The notes under the pieces were generated by a model. It was not told where the DNA came from, searched no databases, and saw nothing but the letters and a program-made list of their open reading frames with translations. DNA of 64,000 nucleotides, from contig CALHPK010000009.1 of NCBI GenBank assembly GCA_938036315.1, positions 146,236-210,235 on the forward strand, written 5' to 3'. The stretch comes from an uncultured bacterium. Its GTDB lineage: Bacteria; Calescibacteriota; Calescibacteriia; Calescibacteriales; Calescibacteriaceae. Shown here one piece after another: positions 1-10,885 of the stretch (its first letter is position 1; each line of letters opens with the position of its first letter). Position numbers and translations under genes: made by a program.

Positions 1-1537
1 TAAGGAGACTTTCAATTTTCTCCTTCAGATACGGTGAGTGAATTAAGTTAGTTAAAGATAAAGCAAATCTGTATTTTTCTGGGGTAAATGGATACCACCA
101 AGGAGATCTTATTTTTTGTCCCATTTTATTTATGTGAATGTGGCGGATCTGGACCATTTCTAAAAGTCCCTCCTTCCCATGGGTCCTCCCAATCCCAGAC
201 TGTTTCACTCCTCCCCAGGGAACCTGGGGTATCGCATGAGTAATCAAGTTATCATTTATCATAACTGTAGCATAAACTAACTTTTGGGCAATTCTCTTTG
301 CTCTTTGTATATTACGAGTCCAAACAGATGCAGTAAGACCGTATATTGAGTCATTTGCAAGCTGAATAGCTTCATCTTCAGTGTCGAACGGCATAACCGG
401 AAGAACTGGACCAAATGTCTCTTCACTTACAACCTTGAACCTACCATCAACATTTGCTATAATCACTGGTTCAACGAAAAGACTTTTAATTTTTCCACCC
501 GCAAGAATTTTTGCTCCTTTTTCTTTTGCATCTTCTATATGCTCTTTGATTTTTAAAAGTTGCTTTTCAGATATTACTGCTCCAACATCATACTCCCAAG
601 GTACAGCCGAATATCCACATCTTAGTTTTTTGGTTTTCTCAACAATCAGATCTACAAACTCGTTGAATATTTTTCTTTGGACGTAAATTCTCTCAACAGA
701 TGCGCAGACTTGTCCTGTGTTGAAAAACGAACCGAATATAGCTGCATCAGATGTTATATCTAAATCAACATCTTCAAAAACTATCATTGGATCTTTCCCG
801 CCAAGTTCCATAACTACAGGAGTTAGTTTTTCAGAGGCTATCTTGATTATTCTTTTCCCTGTAAATGTTGATCCTGTGAAAAATATCTTATCAACACCGG
901 CTTTCACAAGACACTCACCAGTGTACCCGTCCCCTGTGACAACCTCCACAACTCCCTGGGGTAATCTGATATTATCGAAAATTTCCTTTATCATAATCCC
1001 AGTTTTAGGAGTGAACTCCGATGGTTTGAGGACACAGGTATTTCCTGCCATAAGAGCTATTACAATCTGCCCAACTGGTATTGAGAAAGGGAAATTCCAT
1101 GGCGATATTATTCCAATTACTCCATATGGGAAATATTCTATGTAACTTTCTCGTCCTATAAATTCCCATATCCCAATCTTAACTTTCTCCTTTTTAAGAA
1201 TTTTTTCGGTGTTTTTTGCATAAAAGCTACATAGATCTAGAATCGGGAACACATCTGAGATGAGAGCTTCAAACTTTGAAACTCCCTTCTCCTTTGATAT
1301 GACATCTGCTATATTTTCAATATTTTTTCTTATGAATTCCTTGAACTTAAGTATCCATTCAGCTCTTTCTTCAAATGGTAAGAATCCCCAGCTTTTCTGG
1401 GCTTGCTTAGCTTTCATTACAGCTGACAGAACTTCTGTTTCGTTCATATTCTTGAACTCTCCCAGGACCTCACCAGTTGCTGGATTTACACTCCTCAAAA
1501 GGGGGGGTCTCTCAACTACTTCTGTTCTCGCTATCAT
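1..1537 (-). CDS. Aldehyde dehydrogenase family protein (C-terminus truncated by window start)
   Basis: Reverse-strand translation gives MIARTEVVERPPLLRSVNPATGEVLGEF...ISPWNFPFSIPVGQIVIALMAGNTCVLKPSEFTPKTG...FTGSTFTGKRI...VMELGGKDPMIVFEDVDLD...FFNTGQVCASVERIYV...EETFGPVLPV, with ALDH motifs and catalytic Cys. Absent from the ORF track because it runs off the edge; the + ORFs listed there are antisense to it. Confidence 0.95.
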   Translation of the reverse strand, partial: MIARTEVVERPPLLRSVNPATGEVLGEFKNMNETEVLSAVMKAKQAQKSWGFLPFEERAEWILKFKEFIRKNIENIADVISKEKGVSKFEALISDVFPILDLCSFYAKNTEKILKKEKVKIGIWEFIGRESYIEYFPYGVIGIISPWNFPFSIPVGQIVIALMAGNTCVLKPSEFTPKTGIMIKEIFDNIRLPQGVVEVVTGDGYTGECLVKAGVDKIFFTGSTFTGKRIIKIASEKLTPVVMELGGKDPMIVFEDVDLDITSDAAIFGSFFNTGQVCASVERIYVQRKIFNEFVDLIVEKTKKLRCGYSAVPWEYDVGAVISEKQLLKIKEHIEDAKEKGAKILAGGKIKSLFVEPVIIANVDGRFKVVSEETFGPVLPVMPFDTEDEAIQLANDSIYGLTASVWTRNIQRAKRIAQKLVYATVMINDNLITHAIPQVPWGGVKQSGIGRTHGKEGLLEMVQIRHIHINKMGQKIRSPWWYPFTPEKYRFALSLTNLIHSPYLKEKIESLL

Positions 1538-1684
1538 ATCGATAAATTTACAATTTGTGCTTATGAATTATCAAATAACAATAGTTTAGCTCCAAGCACA
1601 TTTGACACAAATTAATAATGCTCACACTTGCAAGTTACTCGAATTTTCTCATCATCTAACTCTCCATAGGTTCTGACTTACATT

Positions 1685-1798
1685 CTACCTTATCACATAT
1701 GAAGTAGTTTTCCTTGTACCCATGCTTATTCAATAGCAGAATAACTCTAAAGAATGCGATTATCTTACAAATGTGATAATCTGTAAGAATGAGCATTA
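1685..1798. promoter_or_regulatory. Cluster of inverted/direct repeats in the divergent ALDH/RNase intergenic region
   Basis: TTATCACAT (1690-1698) is the reverse complement of ATGTGATAA (1771-1779). GATTATC (1758-1764)/GATAATC (1775-1781) and TTACA (1765-1769)/TGTAA (1782-1786) are interleaved. Confidence 0.4.
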
Positions 1799-1854
1799 AT
1801 TATTATCCTTAAATCTTTTTACTATCATTTTTTGATTATAACTAACTGATCAAG

Positions 1855-3891
1855 ATGCTAAGATCAGAGTACGCTGAGAATGATCTCAAAAGAGGTAAAA
1901 TAGCATTGTTTTTCGATAGAGGGAAATTACATCTTGGTCTTATAAAAGATGAGTATAAAAATCAGAATAAACTCTTGATACTTAGCGAAACAAAAGAAGA
2001 AAAGATAATAAGAGAACTCCAGTTATACTTTATATCAAGTGTAGCAACCGATGAAAAATCTTTCTTTGCGCTTGCAGAGAGGATAAGAAACTTAGAAAAG
2101 GAAATAGATATTAGAACTTTATGGGAAATAGCAATATCAACACCAGATTTAAAGGAAATCACCGAAGATGAGATGCTTATGGCTCTTTTTCAAGAGAGTT
2201 CCGGAGAGCTTAAAATCGCTCTGAAACTGAAATTGCATTCTGATGAGAACATATTTTTCAAGAAAAAGATAAACGATCTATGGGAAATCATTCAAGAAGA
2301 AAAAGTAAAAAAAATCGAGCAAGAAAGGGAAATAAAAAGGCAAGAGGAGGAGAGGATTCTGAAGTTCAAAAAGTGGATACATTCAAATAAAGATTTCATA
2401 GAGAAGGTAAAAAATCTACCTATAACTGACTTTTTCTCTGGAAACTTCCCAACCTATCCAAATTCCGACTTAGATGATGATATAAGATTTTTTCTCGGTG
2501 AACTCAAAAATCTATTTCTTGGAAAAGATGTAAAGCAAACGATAAGGTCCGCACTATCTTACATCTCAGATATAAAAGAAAGCACCATATTCAAAATACT
2601 CTGTGCATTCTCAGTTATACATCCCTATGAAAACTTCTTTATAGAGAAATTTGGTTTGGATGTAAAAAAATTCAGCTCTGAAATAAAGATAGATATAGTT
2701 CAAAACATAACTGGAAGGGAAAAAATCGACATAGAAACTTACTCGCTTGACATTGAAGGTACAGAAATAAGAGATGATGCTGTATCAATTCCTGAAGAGG
2801 CTGATGATTGCTCCACAGAAATCTTTGTCCACATCATAGATATATCAGTGATTGATACGCCAGAAGTGATAGACAGGGTTTTGAAGATGGGAAAATCCTT
2901 CTACTTTCCTGAAGGGAAGATAGATATGCTATCAGAGAGCATAGCAAGAACTCTTTCGCTTGATTCTGGGATGATAAAGCCTGCTATTACATTCAAGATA
3001 AAAGTTAGCTTAAAAGAACATAGGATAGACGTTATCAAAGTTGACGTAGCAAAAACAGCAGTGAAGATACTCAAAAACTACGAATTTTCCAGTTGTGATG
3101 AAAAATTAGAGAAGATAAGGGATTTAGGGAAGAGGTTATACAAGATACGTGTGCTTGATAATGGGGGGGTAGACCTTATTTGTGAGGATCTGATAATTCT
3201 TATCAAGAACGGTAACAAAGAGGTGCTAAGATGGGGCGTAAATGACTACAGAATTGCTCTATCTGAAATAATGATGCTATGCGCCCACGCTATAGCAAAA
3301 TTCTGTAAAGAGAATAAAATACCAATATATTACAGAAGATCGAATATAACTCGTGAAGCTAAGGAAGAAATAAGGAAGTTTAACAACGAAGCAATAACTT
3401 TGAACCTTCCTCGACCCTACATTTTGTGGAGGAATATAAGAGCTGCAAGACATATCGAAACAACAATTGAACCATCAGGAGCTGAATCAATAGGATATGA
3501 TCTTTATGCTTGGGGAACATCTCCGATACGCAGAGCGTGGGATTTTATTAACATCTTACAAATTGGAAGGTTTCTTGATGGGAAGAAATTATTTTCTGAA
3601 GAAGAATTAGAAAAGATGAAAACAAAAATTGAGGTGGCTATAAGCAATGCCGAAACCGCAGAAGATAAAAGATATAAATACATTCTTTCAGCGCATATTC
3701 TTCAGGAGCTAAGAAATAAAGAATTTTCAGCTTTAGTTGTTGAAAGTGGGAAAATACACACATACTGGGTAGACGAAATCGCCTCTTTCGTAAAAGGAAA
3801 AAGCAAAAGTGGAGCCGATGTACTAAAATATGTTAAGGTAAAACTGGAAGCAGACCCCGTAGAACAAACAATAAAAGTAATAGAAATATAA
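1855..3891 (+). CDS. RNB-domain ribonuclease (RNase II/R family)
   Basis: RNB-domain signatures: DDAVSIPEEAD...VHIIDISVID, YRIALSEIMMLCAHAIAKFCKENKIPIYYRRSN; C-terminal region RRAWDFINILQIGRFLDG. Confidence 0.85.
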   Translation: MLRSEYAENDLKRGKIALFFDRGKLHLGLIKDEYKNQNKLLILSETKEEKIIRELQLYFISSVATDEKSFFALAERIRNLEKEIDIRTLWEIAISTPDLKEITEDEMLMALFQESSGELKIALKLKLHSDENIFFKKKINDLWEIIQEEKVKKIEQEREIKRQEEERILKFKKWIHSNKDFIEKVKNLPITDFFSGNFPTYPNSDLDDDIRFFLGELKNLFLGKDVKQTIRSALSYISDIKESTIFKILCAFSVIHPYENFFIEKFGLDVKKFSSEIKIDIVQNITGREKIDIETYSLDIEGTEIRDDAVSIPEEADDCSTEIFVHIIDISVIDTPEVIDRVLKMGKSFYFPEGKIDMLSESIARTLSLDSGMIKPAITFKIKVSLKEHRIDVIKVDVAKTAVKILKNYEFSSCDEKLEKIRDLGKRLYKIRVLDNGGVDLICEDLIILIKNGNKEVLRWGVNDYRIALSEIMMLCAHAIAKFCKENKIPIYYRRSNITREAKEEIRKFNNEAITLNLPRPYILWRNIRAARHIETTIEPSGAESIGYDLYAWGTSPIRRAWDFINILQIGRFLDGKKLFSEEELEKMKTKIEVAISNAETAEDKRYKYILSAHILQELRNKEFSALVVESGKIHTYWVDEIASFVKGKSKSGADVLKYVKVKLEADPVEQTIKVIEI

Positions 3892-3946
3892 TCAACTTAG
3901 TATATAGCATCACAAAGAAATCAAAAGATCAACATTCCCGAGCTCA

Positions 3947-5869
3947 CTAAGAAGATAGCATAAGCTCAAATAACTCTGTATTATTTTTTGTCTTTATCAT
4001 CCTTTCGTAGAGAAGTTCCATAGCCTCTACCGCTGTTATTGGTTGAAGGCTCTTTCTCAAAAGCCATACCTTCGGGAGAAATTCAGGTGGGATGAGAAGC
4101 TCCTCTTTTCTAGTTCCAGATCGATGAATATCTATTGCTGGGAAAATTCTCCGCTCAGAAATTCTTCTATCAAGGTAGATCTCCATATTTCCTGTTCCTT
4201 TGAACTCTTCGAAGATGACCTCATCCATTCGTGATCCTGTGTCAATAAGACAGGTAGCAAGAATGGTGAGAGAACCACCACCTTCTATCGCTCGTGCTGC
4301 TCCGAAGAATTTTTTCGGGAACTGTAAGGCAGCAGAATCTATCCCACCCGTTAGAACCTTTCCCGATGATGGAATGTATTGATTATATGCTCTGGTAAGT
4401 CTGGTTATAGAATCAAGAAATATAACAACATCGTGCTTGTACTCAACAAGGCGCTTGGCTTCCGATAGAACTATCTCAGCTACTCTTATGTGAGTTTCTG
4501 GCTTTTCATCAAAAGTTGCAGCGGCTACTTCAACTCTCCTTGATTTTGCATATTTCTCCACAATATTGCGTTTCCAATCGGTCACCTCTTCAGGTCTCTC
4601 ATCTATAAGAAGAATAATCATTATAACATCTGGATGATTTTCGAGTATAGCCCTTGCTATATTCTGCAAGAGCATAGTTTTGCCAGCCCGAGGTGGAGAA
4701 ACTATAAGCCCTCGCTGCCCCTTACCAATAGGAGCTATAATATCCACAACCCTACAAGATATATCCTTATCTATCTGAAAATCAAGCTCAAATTTCTTGG
4801 TAGGATAATAAGGAATAAGATTCTCAAACAGAGTTCTTTCTCTGGACTTTCTCGGATCTACGAAGTTTATCTTATCAACAGTGTGAAGTGAAAAGTATCT
4901 ATCCTTTTCGTCCCTTGGCGGCCTTATCTCACCAGCTACGATATCCCCTGTCCTAATCCCGTATTTTTTTATCAATGTTTTTGACACAAAGACGTCTTCA
5001 TTTGACGGGAGAAAATTGTTGTGCGAAAATCTTATGAATCCGGACCCGCTCTCTATCATCTGGAAAACTCCCTCAGCATAAAGGCGTATATCATAATCAG
5101 TATACGCTCCTGCAAGAATTGCAGAAATTAACTCTTGTCTCCTCATACCAGATGGATCCTCTATTCCAATGTCATAAGCTATCTTGATAAGCTCACCTAT
5201 AGTTTTCATACTAACCTTGTTCAGAAGGATATACTTACCTATCCTATGCGCCACATCATCATCTTCTATTATCAGCTCCCTCAATCTGTATGGAATAAAT
5301 TTTTTCTTCTGCGGTGGCCGAGAAACAGAGGCTTCTTCAGATTCTGGAGATTCTGGAGATCTCTCCACATAAGACACCTGCTCCAGCGTATGTGTAGATT
5401 CTTGAGCCTCCACTACTGGTATGGATTGCTCATATTTGGATTGCTCATATTTACCAGAAACTTCAATGCTCTCAGCTACCTCCTCTTCGCCATCTTCCCC
5501 CTTACGCTCAATCTCCCCCGATCTTTTTTCCCTCTCTCCTTCATCAACTCCCCCTTCCGACATACTCTCATCTACTTCATCCCTCATAGTCTCTATTTCG
5601 CTTACCTCTGCTTTTATCCTTTCTTCTATTCCTTCAACTGTACTGGTAGATTGTTCGACGAGCACTTCACGTTCTATTCCACTCTCTTGTGAGCCTTGTT
5701 GTGATGATACAGATTCACTCACAACATCCAGTCCTTCCATCCCCTCTACGGACTCTGAAATACTTGCTACACTTTCCCTTCTTTTCCTCCTATTTTTGGT
5801 TTTATCTGAATTACTCTCTGCCTGCGCTAATAATTCATTATCTCCTTTCTGTTGCTTTCTTTTTGGCAT
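3947..5869 (-). CDS. rho: Transcription termination factor Rho with long acidic N-terminal extension
   Basis: [116 protein letters not shown]. About 190 N-terminal residues are low-complexity E/S/K. Confidence 0.98.
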   Translation of the reverse strand: MPKRKQQKGDNELLAQAESNSDKTKNRRKRRESVASISESVEGMEGLDVVSESVSSQQGSQESGIEREVLVEQSTSTVEGIEERIKAEVSEIETMRDEVDESMSEGGVDEGEREKRSGEIERKGEDGEEEVAESIEVSGKYEQSKYEQSIPVVEAQESTHTLEQVSYVERSPESPESEEASVSRPPQKKKFIPYRLRELIIEDDDVAHRIGKYILLNKVSMKTIGELIKIAYDIGIEDPSGMRRQELISAILAGAYTDYDIRLYAEGVFQMIESGSGFIRFSHNNFLPSNEDVFVSKTLIKKYGIRTGDIVAGEIRPPRDEKDRYFSLHTVDKINFVDPRKSRERTLFENLIPYYPTKKFELDFQIDKDISCRVVDIIAPIGKGQRGLIVSPPRAGKTMLLQNIARAILENHPDVIMIILLIDERPEEVTDWKRNIVEKYAKSRRVEVAAATFDEKPETHIRVAEIVLSEAKRLVEYKHDVVIFLDSITRLTRAYNQYIPSSGKVLTGGIDSAALQFPKKFFGAARAIEGGGSLTILATCLIDTGSRMDEVIFEEFKGTGNMEIYLDRRISERRIFPAIDIHRSGTRKEELLIPPEFLPKVWLLRKSLQPITAVEAMELLYERMIKTKNNTELFELMLSS

Positions 5870-6059
5870 AACAAATATCCTTTTGCTCGAGTAAAAATCT
5901 TATTCGGCAGAACTTCGTCTACTAAGAAGCATAAATCTCTTTTTTACCACGACTAATGAAAAATTTGTGAATAAAATATTTTAAATAATTTTGACAGAAA
6001 ATTTCAAAATACCGAAAATTTAGAATATAGCCAGCGGATACCCAAATTATTAGATCGCA

Positions 6060-8432
6060 ATGCAAAGACCCAAAAGTGCAAATAGTAATAGAATAGGTCT
6101 TCTCAGAACTTTAATAATTTTAGCTACCCAACTTTGGACAATACCAGCATACCCCCAAACATCCACCCACTCCCAAGCCCAAATACAGGAGCTAGCACTT
6201 AGAAAAATCGAAGATAAAATACAATTCCTTCTCCCTGAACAACGAATACTATTGAATAATCTAATAAAAAAACTTTCTATAAATTATCAGGAGAAATTAA
6301 TCTCAATAATAAATAGTATAACTCCTCCCATAATCCCAGCTTTAGTAAATCTGCTGTCTCTTATGGATGAACTTGAAATCCAAAAGACCTTAGATGAAAT
6401 GGCTGGACTTCCCAGAATACTTCAGGAAGAATACATAAAAACCAAACTCAAAGTAAAAGAGAAGATCAAAGAATCTTCAGAAATAGAAAAATTTTATCTA
6501 TCAGGAGGAGATTTTAAAAAGTACTATGAGGAGGATGGGAGATTTCTCCGCCAAATCGGGTATGACATAGCTTGGCCAAAAGATAGTTATCTATTAAAGC
6601 CACAATTTGTGTCAGAAGGCTACATTTTAGGACCTGGGGATTCCCTCCTTGTTTACATCTGGGGGAAAGCAAGACTTCCCGATATATTAAACTTCCCATT
6701 ACAGGTTACAGTTCTTTCTGACGGAAGAATATTCATCCCTATGGTAGGTCCTATAAATGTTGGTGGACTCACAATCGAGCAAGCGTCTGAGATAATAAAA
6801 TTAGCTACAAAAAGAGTATTAGGAGATGTGGAAACTGCCACATCTTTGTCATCAATAAAGTCTATCCCAGTGATAGTGATGGGAGAAGTAGCCAATCCTG
6901 GGATCATAGCTCTTTCAGGGACACTATCTATATTTGATGCTATATCCTTAGCCGGGGGCATCAAAAAGTCCGGTTCACTGAGAAACATAGAAATAAAACG
7001 ACAAGGAAAAACCATAGGCAAAGTGGATCTGTACGAACTTATAGTCAAAGGAAATACAGAGGGGATCATAAGCGGGGTAAATCTGAGAGCATGGGATACA
7101 ATATTTGTACCGAAAATTGGCTCCACCTTTGCCATAAAAGGTTCAATAAAAACAGAAGGAATATACGAGATGGGAGGAAAAAGCATAAAACTTAAGGAAG
7201 CACTTGAGTATTCGGGAGGTACTTTACCAGAGTCAGGGAAATTCAGGGTCAGGATCTTGAGATATGAAGGTGAAAAAAGGGTATCCGTCTCTGATGAGAT
7301 AATAGAAATCAAAGAAGGAGAACCGCAAAAAGATTTTGAAATACAAAGTGGAGACGTTGTAGAAATCTTCCCAGCTGTCTTTATAGAAGAAGATAGAAAA
7401 ATTATGATATCCGGGTATGTCAGATCTCCCGGGATCATTCCATATTTCGAAGGGTTTACACTAAAAGATGCGGTAGCTTTGGCTGGCGGATTCAAAGATG
7501 CAATCCCACCGACAGGTTACGAACTCATAAGAAAAGTCGATAAGAACAATGAAGAAGCAAAAACCACAATCTTCCCAGACGGGAAAAGGGAAATGAAGAT
7601 AATTGTAGAAGAACTGGAAAAAATAAAGATTCTTCCATATGACAAAGTGACAATTCTTCCCCCACCGGAAACTGAAATTCCAAGATTTATAGAGGTTGAG
7701 ATCATAGGAGAGGTAAAATTTCCAAGCAGGTATATAGTTCAGAAAGGAGAAAGATTGTACGATGTTCTCAAAAGAGCTGGAGGTTTTACGGATAAGGCTT
7801 TCCCGGAAGGGATAGTTTTCCTGAGAGATTCCTTAGCTGTAGCGCAAAAAGAGAAGTTGGAGCTCGTATCCAACCTCCTGACAAAAGAGCTTTTAGGTGA
7901 AATATCTTATTACGCACCGCTCCAGCCTTTTTCTCAAACCCTCCCAGCGCAACGAACTCTTGCAGAAGACAGAATAAACTTGATAAAGTATCTTACAGAA
8001 AGAGCTCAAGCCAGGGGTAGAATAGTAGTGAAAGTAACAAAAGATCTTGAAGAGCTCCGCAGATCAGAACACAATATCGAGCTTGAAAACGGGGATAAAA
8101 TCTTTATTCCATCTACTCCTTCTTTTGTTGTAGTAGCTGGCGAGGTGAAAAATCCATCAACATTCTCATATGTCAGGGGGAAAAGTGGAAAGTTTTATAT
8201 AAACCAAGCAGGCGGTTTCACTAAATACGCAAATACTGATGAAACTTACATCATACGCGCAAGCGGGGAAACCTCAGATTCACTCTCAGATGTAAAACCT
8301 GGTGATACCATTGTCGTTCCCCCTAAAATAGTTTACCCATATCAGACCTGGTACATAGTAAGAGATGCTTTATCTCTCATTTTCCAGGGAGTCTCCGCAT
8401 CAGCACTTATGTACAACGCTATAAAACGATAA
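6060..8432 (+). CDS. Polysaccharide export (Wza-like) outer-membrane protein with multiple SLBB domains
   Basis: GYILGPGDSLLVYIWGKA (polysaccharide export domain) followed by five SLBB-like units (VMGEVANPGII..AGG, IKGSIKTEGIY..SGG, ISGYVRSPGII..AGGF, IIGEVKFPSRY..AGGF, VAGEVKNPSTF..AGGF). N-terminal signal-peptide-like segment. Confidence 0.9.
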   Translation: MQRPKSANSNRIGLLRTLIILATQLWTIPAYPQTSTHSQAQIQELALRKIEDKIQFLLPEQRILLNNLIKKLSINYQEKLISIINSITPPIIPALVNLLSLMDELEIQKTLDEMAGLPRILQEEYIKTKLKVKEKIKESSEIEKFYLSGGDFKKYYEEDGRFLRQIGYDIAWPKDSYLLKPQFVSEGYILGPGDSLLVYIWGKARLPDILNFPLQVTVLSDGRIFIPMVGPINVGGLTIEQASEIIKLATKRVLGDVETATSLSSIKSIPVIVMGEVANPGIIALSGTLSIFDAISLAGGIKKSGSLRNIEIKRQGKTIGKVDLYELIVKGNTEGIISGVNLRAWDTIFVPKIGSTFAIKGSIKTEGIYEMGGKSIKLKEALEYSGGTLPESGKFRVRILRYEGEKRVSVSDEIIEIKEGEPQKDFEIQSGDVVEIFPAVFIEEDRKIMISGYVRSPGIIPYFEGFTLKDAVALAGGFKDAIPPTGYELIRKVDKNNEEAKTTIFPDGKREMKIIVEELEKIKILPYDKVTILPPPETEIPRFIEVEIIGEVKFPSRYIVQKGERLYDVLKRAGGFTDKAFPEGIVFLRDSLAVAQKEKLELVSNLLTKELLGEISYYAPLQPFSQTLPAQRTLAEDRINLIKYLTERAQARGRIVVKVTKDLEELRRSEHNIELENGDKIFIPSTPSFVVVAGEVKNPSTFSYVRGKSGKFYINQAGGFTKYANTDETYIIRASGETSDSLSDVKPGDTIVVPPKIVYPYQTWYIVRDALSLIFQGVSASALMYNAIKR

Positions 8433-8594
8433 CCCTTTGAAACTTGCAGAGTACCAAAATCTCCGAAGAATCTAAACATTATGTGTTCTGAGTTTTTACT
8501 CAAAATAATCCTCAGACCTAAAATTTCATAATGCACAAATCATTATAATAAATGGACATAAATTAAATAAATTAATGGAGTTAGACCTAAAGAT

Positions 8595-9710
8595 ATGCAG
8601 AGTTTTTTGACAGTTGAAGAGTTTGGACCTGACAAAATATCTTACTTTCTGAACTCAATAGTCTACATAAGCAAGTTGCAGAATGTAGATGATATACTTT
8701 TCAAAATAGCCGATGTTCTCAGAAATATACTTGAATGTGATAGAGTATCTATCTTTGTCTGGGATAAAAGAAAAGATAAACTATGGACAAAAGTAGCACA
8801 CGGACTTGCTGGAAGAATAGAGGTAGACAAAGAAACCGGGATTGTGGGCTGGACATTCAGAAATCAAAAAAGCGTGATAATCAATGATCCTTACTCCAAT
8901 CCGTACTTCAATCCAGAAGTTGACAGAAAAACAGGATACAAAACTAAAAATATATTGGCTACTCCGCTCAGAACATATTCCGGAAATGTTATAGGAGTTG
9001 TTGAAGCAATAAACAAGTTAAGCGGTAACTTCTCTGAAAGAGATATAAAACTTGCAGAAATCATTTCTATATACATATCAAACTTTTTTGAGAACTCTTT
9101 ACTATATGAAGAGATAAAGAGGACTCAGGAGGAAATAGTCTACAGATTATCAATTGCTGCGGAATTCAGAGATAGTACAACATACAAACATCTTGTGCGA
9201 ATGTCTTTATATTCTTATCTTATAGCAGTGGAGATGGGGTTTGATGAAAGCTGGTGTGAAAAACTCAGGTTAGCAGCTCCGATGCATGATATAGGCAAAA
9301 TCGGAATAAAAGACAGCATACTTTTGAAACCAGCAAAACTCACAAAAGAGGAATTTGAGGAGATGAAAAATCATACAATATATGGATATGAAATTCTCAA
9401 GGATTCAGATATTGAGGTATTGCGTATGGCGTCTAACATAGCAGCCTGCCACCACGAGAAATACGACGGTTCAGGATATCCCCGCGGGCTAAAAGGAGAA
9501 GAGATTCCTCCCGAAGCGAGAATAGTCTCGGTAGCAGATGTATTTGATGCTCTCACATCGAAAAGACCTTACAAAGACCCCTTCCCGCCAGAAGAGGCAG
9601 TCGAATACATAAAGAAAGAAAGCGGCAAATCCTTCGATCCTAAAGTAGTCTCCGCATTTCTAAAAGCTCTCCCCAAAATCTTAGAAACTATGAATGAAAA
9701 CAAAGATTAA
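8595..9710 (+). CDS. GAF + HD-GYP domain protein (putative cyclic-di-GMP phosphodiesterase)
   Basis: GAF-like N-terminus (CDRVSIFVWDKRKDKLWT...GIVGWTFRNQKSVIINDPYSNPYF); HD-GYP motifs MHDIGKIGIKDSIL, ACHHEKYDGSGYPRGLKGEEIPPEARIVSVADVFDALTSKRPYK. Confidence 0.92.
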   Translation: MQSFLTVEEFGPDKISYFLNSIVYISKLQNVDDILFKIADVLRNILECDRVSIFVWDKRKDKLWTKVAHGLAGRIEVDKETGIVGWTFRNQKSVIINDPYSNPYFNPEVDRKTGYKTKNILATPLRTYSGNVIGVVEAINKLSGNFSERDIKLAEIISIYISNFFENSLLYEEIKRTQEEIVYRLSIAAEFRDSTTYKHLVRMSLYSYLIAVEMGFDESWCEKLRLAAPMHDIGKIGIKDSILLKPAKLTKEEFEEMKNHTIYGYEILKDSDIEVLRMASNIAACHHEKYDGSGYPRGLKGEEIPPEARIVSVADVFDALTSKRPYKDPFPPEEAVEYIKKESGKSFDPKVVSAFLKALPKILETMNENKD

Positions 9711-9769
9711 TAATAACAGTACTGCCCGATGTCTCCGCATAGCCAGAACAAAAAGTAAAATTTTATAAT

Positions 9770-10885
9770 GTGAGATACTCTGTAGTAAAGAAGTTCTCAG
9801 GAACAAACCTCCTCAAAATTTTCGAGAAAATAAAAGAAGATGCAGGGGGAAATTCTATCTTGCTCGGCTATGAAGAGAAAGATATAGGAGGGAAAAAACA
9901 TTATGAGATCATAGTTGGGATTCCAGATAAGAACTTAGTAACCTCAGATAACGGACAACTCAACAAAGACGTATTAGAGAAAGTCCTTGTCAACATAAAC
10001 GACATGAGGAATGAATTCAGAATGATAAAAGACAGTTTAGAATTTATTTCACGCAAAGTTTTATCTTCAGCGGAACTGAAGCTCAAAGATTCTGCCCTGT
10101 CCTTTTTCAAAAAACTTGTGTCCAGAGGAGTTGAAAAGAATACAGCACTATCCATTGTCCAGGAAATATACTCCCGATGTGGGGACGATCAGGCAAGATT
10201 TGAAAAGGCTTTCATAGATATTCTGTCTGACTACCTTCTTTTTGATGTTCCCAAAACAAAAGGCAAAATTCTGGCTCTGGTAGGACCCACAGGTGTCGGG
10301 AAGACCACAACTGCTGCAAAAATTGGAGCAGTATATATAGCATCAGGAATAAGGAATATAGCATTCTTAGGAACTGATAGATACAGAATTGCTTCCGTAG
10401 AACAGATAAAAAAATACGCCGATATTATGGGAGTGCCCCTTTTTGTTGCTACCACCCCAGAGGAAATAAAAAGAATCATATATAAACTTGACCAATTCGA
10501 TATAGTAATAGTCGATACTATGGGGAAAAGTCATTACGATATAAAAAGCATAAGGAAAATAGCCTCCTTAATAAAAGAGATCGGACTTTACAAAAAAATC
10601 GAGGTGTTCCTTCTTATATCATGCTCCCAAAGAGAAGAAGAAATGATAAGCGTGATCCGAAATTTTTCCGAAATCGGAATAGATTACCTGATATTCACAA
10701 AAATTGATGAAACTTTTTACTCTGGCTCAATAATAAACATAGGCTCTATGATTGAAAAACCCATAGCTTTTTTCACAACCGGTCAATCTGTCCCTGACGA
10801 TATAAAAATTGCCTCCCCTAAAAATCTAGCTGATATAATCCTTGGTCCTCCACCACTGACCAAATACCTCCTGAAGGAACACTAA
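9770..10885 (+). CDS. flhF: Flagellar SRP-family GTPase FlhF (GTG start)
   Basis: MRYSVVKKFSGTNLLKIFEKIKEDAGGNSILLGYEE N-terminus; GKILALVGPTGVGKTTTAAKIGAVYI, FLGTDRYRIASVEQIKKYADIMGVPLFV, DTMGKSHYD, FTKIDETFYSGS. Confidence 0.9.
   Translation: MRYSVVKKFSGTNLLKIFEKIKEDAGGNSILLGYEEKDIGGKKHYEIIVGIPDKNLVTSDNGQLNKDVLEKVLVNINDMRNEFRMIKDSLEFISRKVLSSAELKLKDSALSFFKKLVSRGVEKNTALSIVQEIYSRCGDDQARFEKAFIDILSDYLLFDVPKTKGKILALVGPTGVGKTTTAAKIGAVYIASGIRNIAFLGTDRYRIASVEQIKKYADIMGVPLFVATTPEEIKRIIYKLDQFDIVIVDTMGKSHYDIKSIRKIASLIKEIGLYKKIEVFLLISCSQREEEMISVIRNFSEIGIDYLIFTKIDETFYSGSIINIGSMIEKPIAFFTTGQSVPDDIKIASPKNLADIILGPPPLTKYLLKEH

Noticed and set aside
381-1589. Three + strand ORFs in the first 1.6 kb
   Set aside because: Antisense to a clear minus-strand aldehyde dehydrogenase that runs off the window edge.
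4043-5894. Multiple + strand ORFs across rho
   Set aside because: Antisense to a full-length, highly conserved rho gene.
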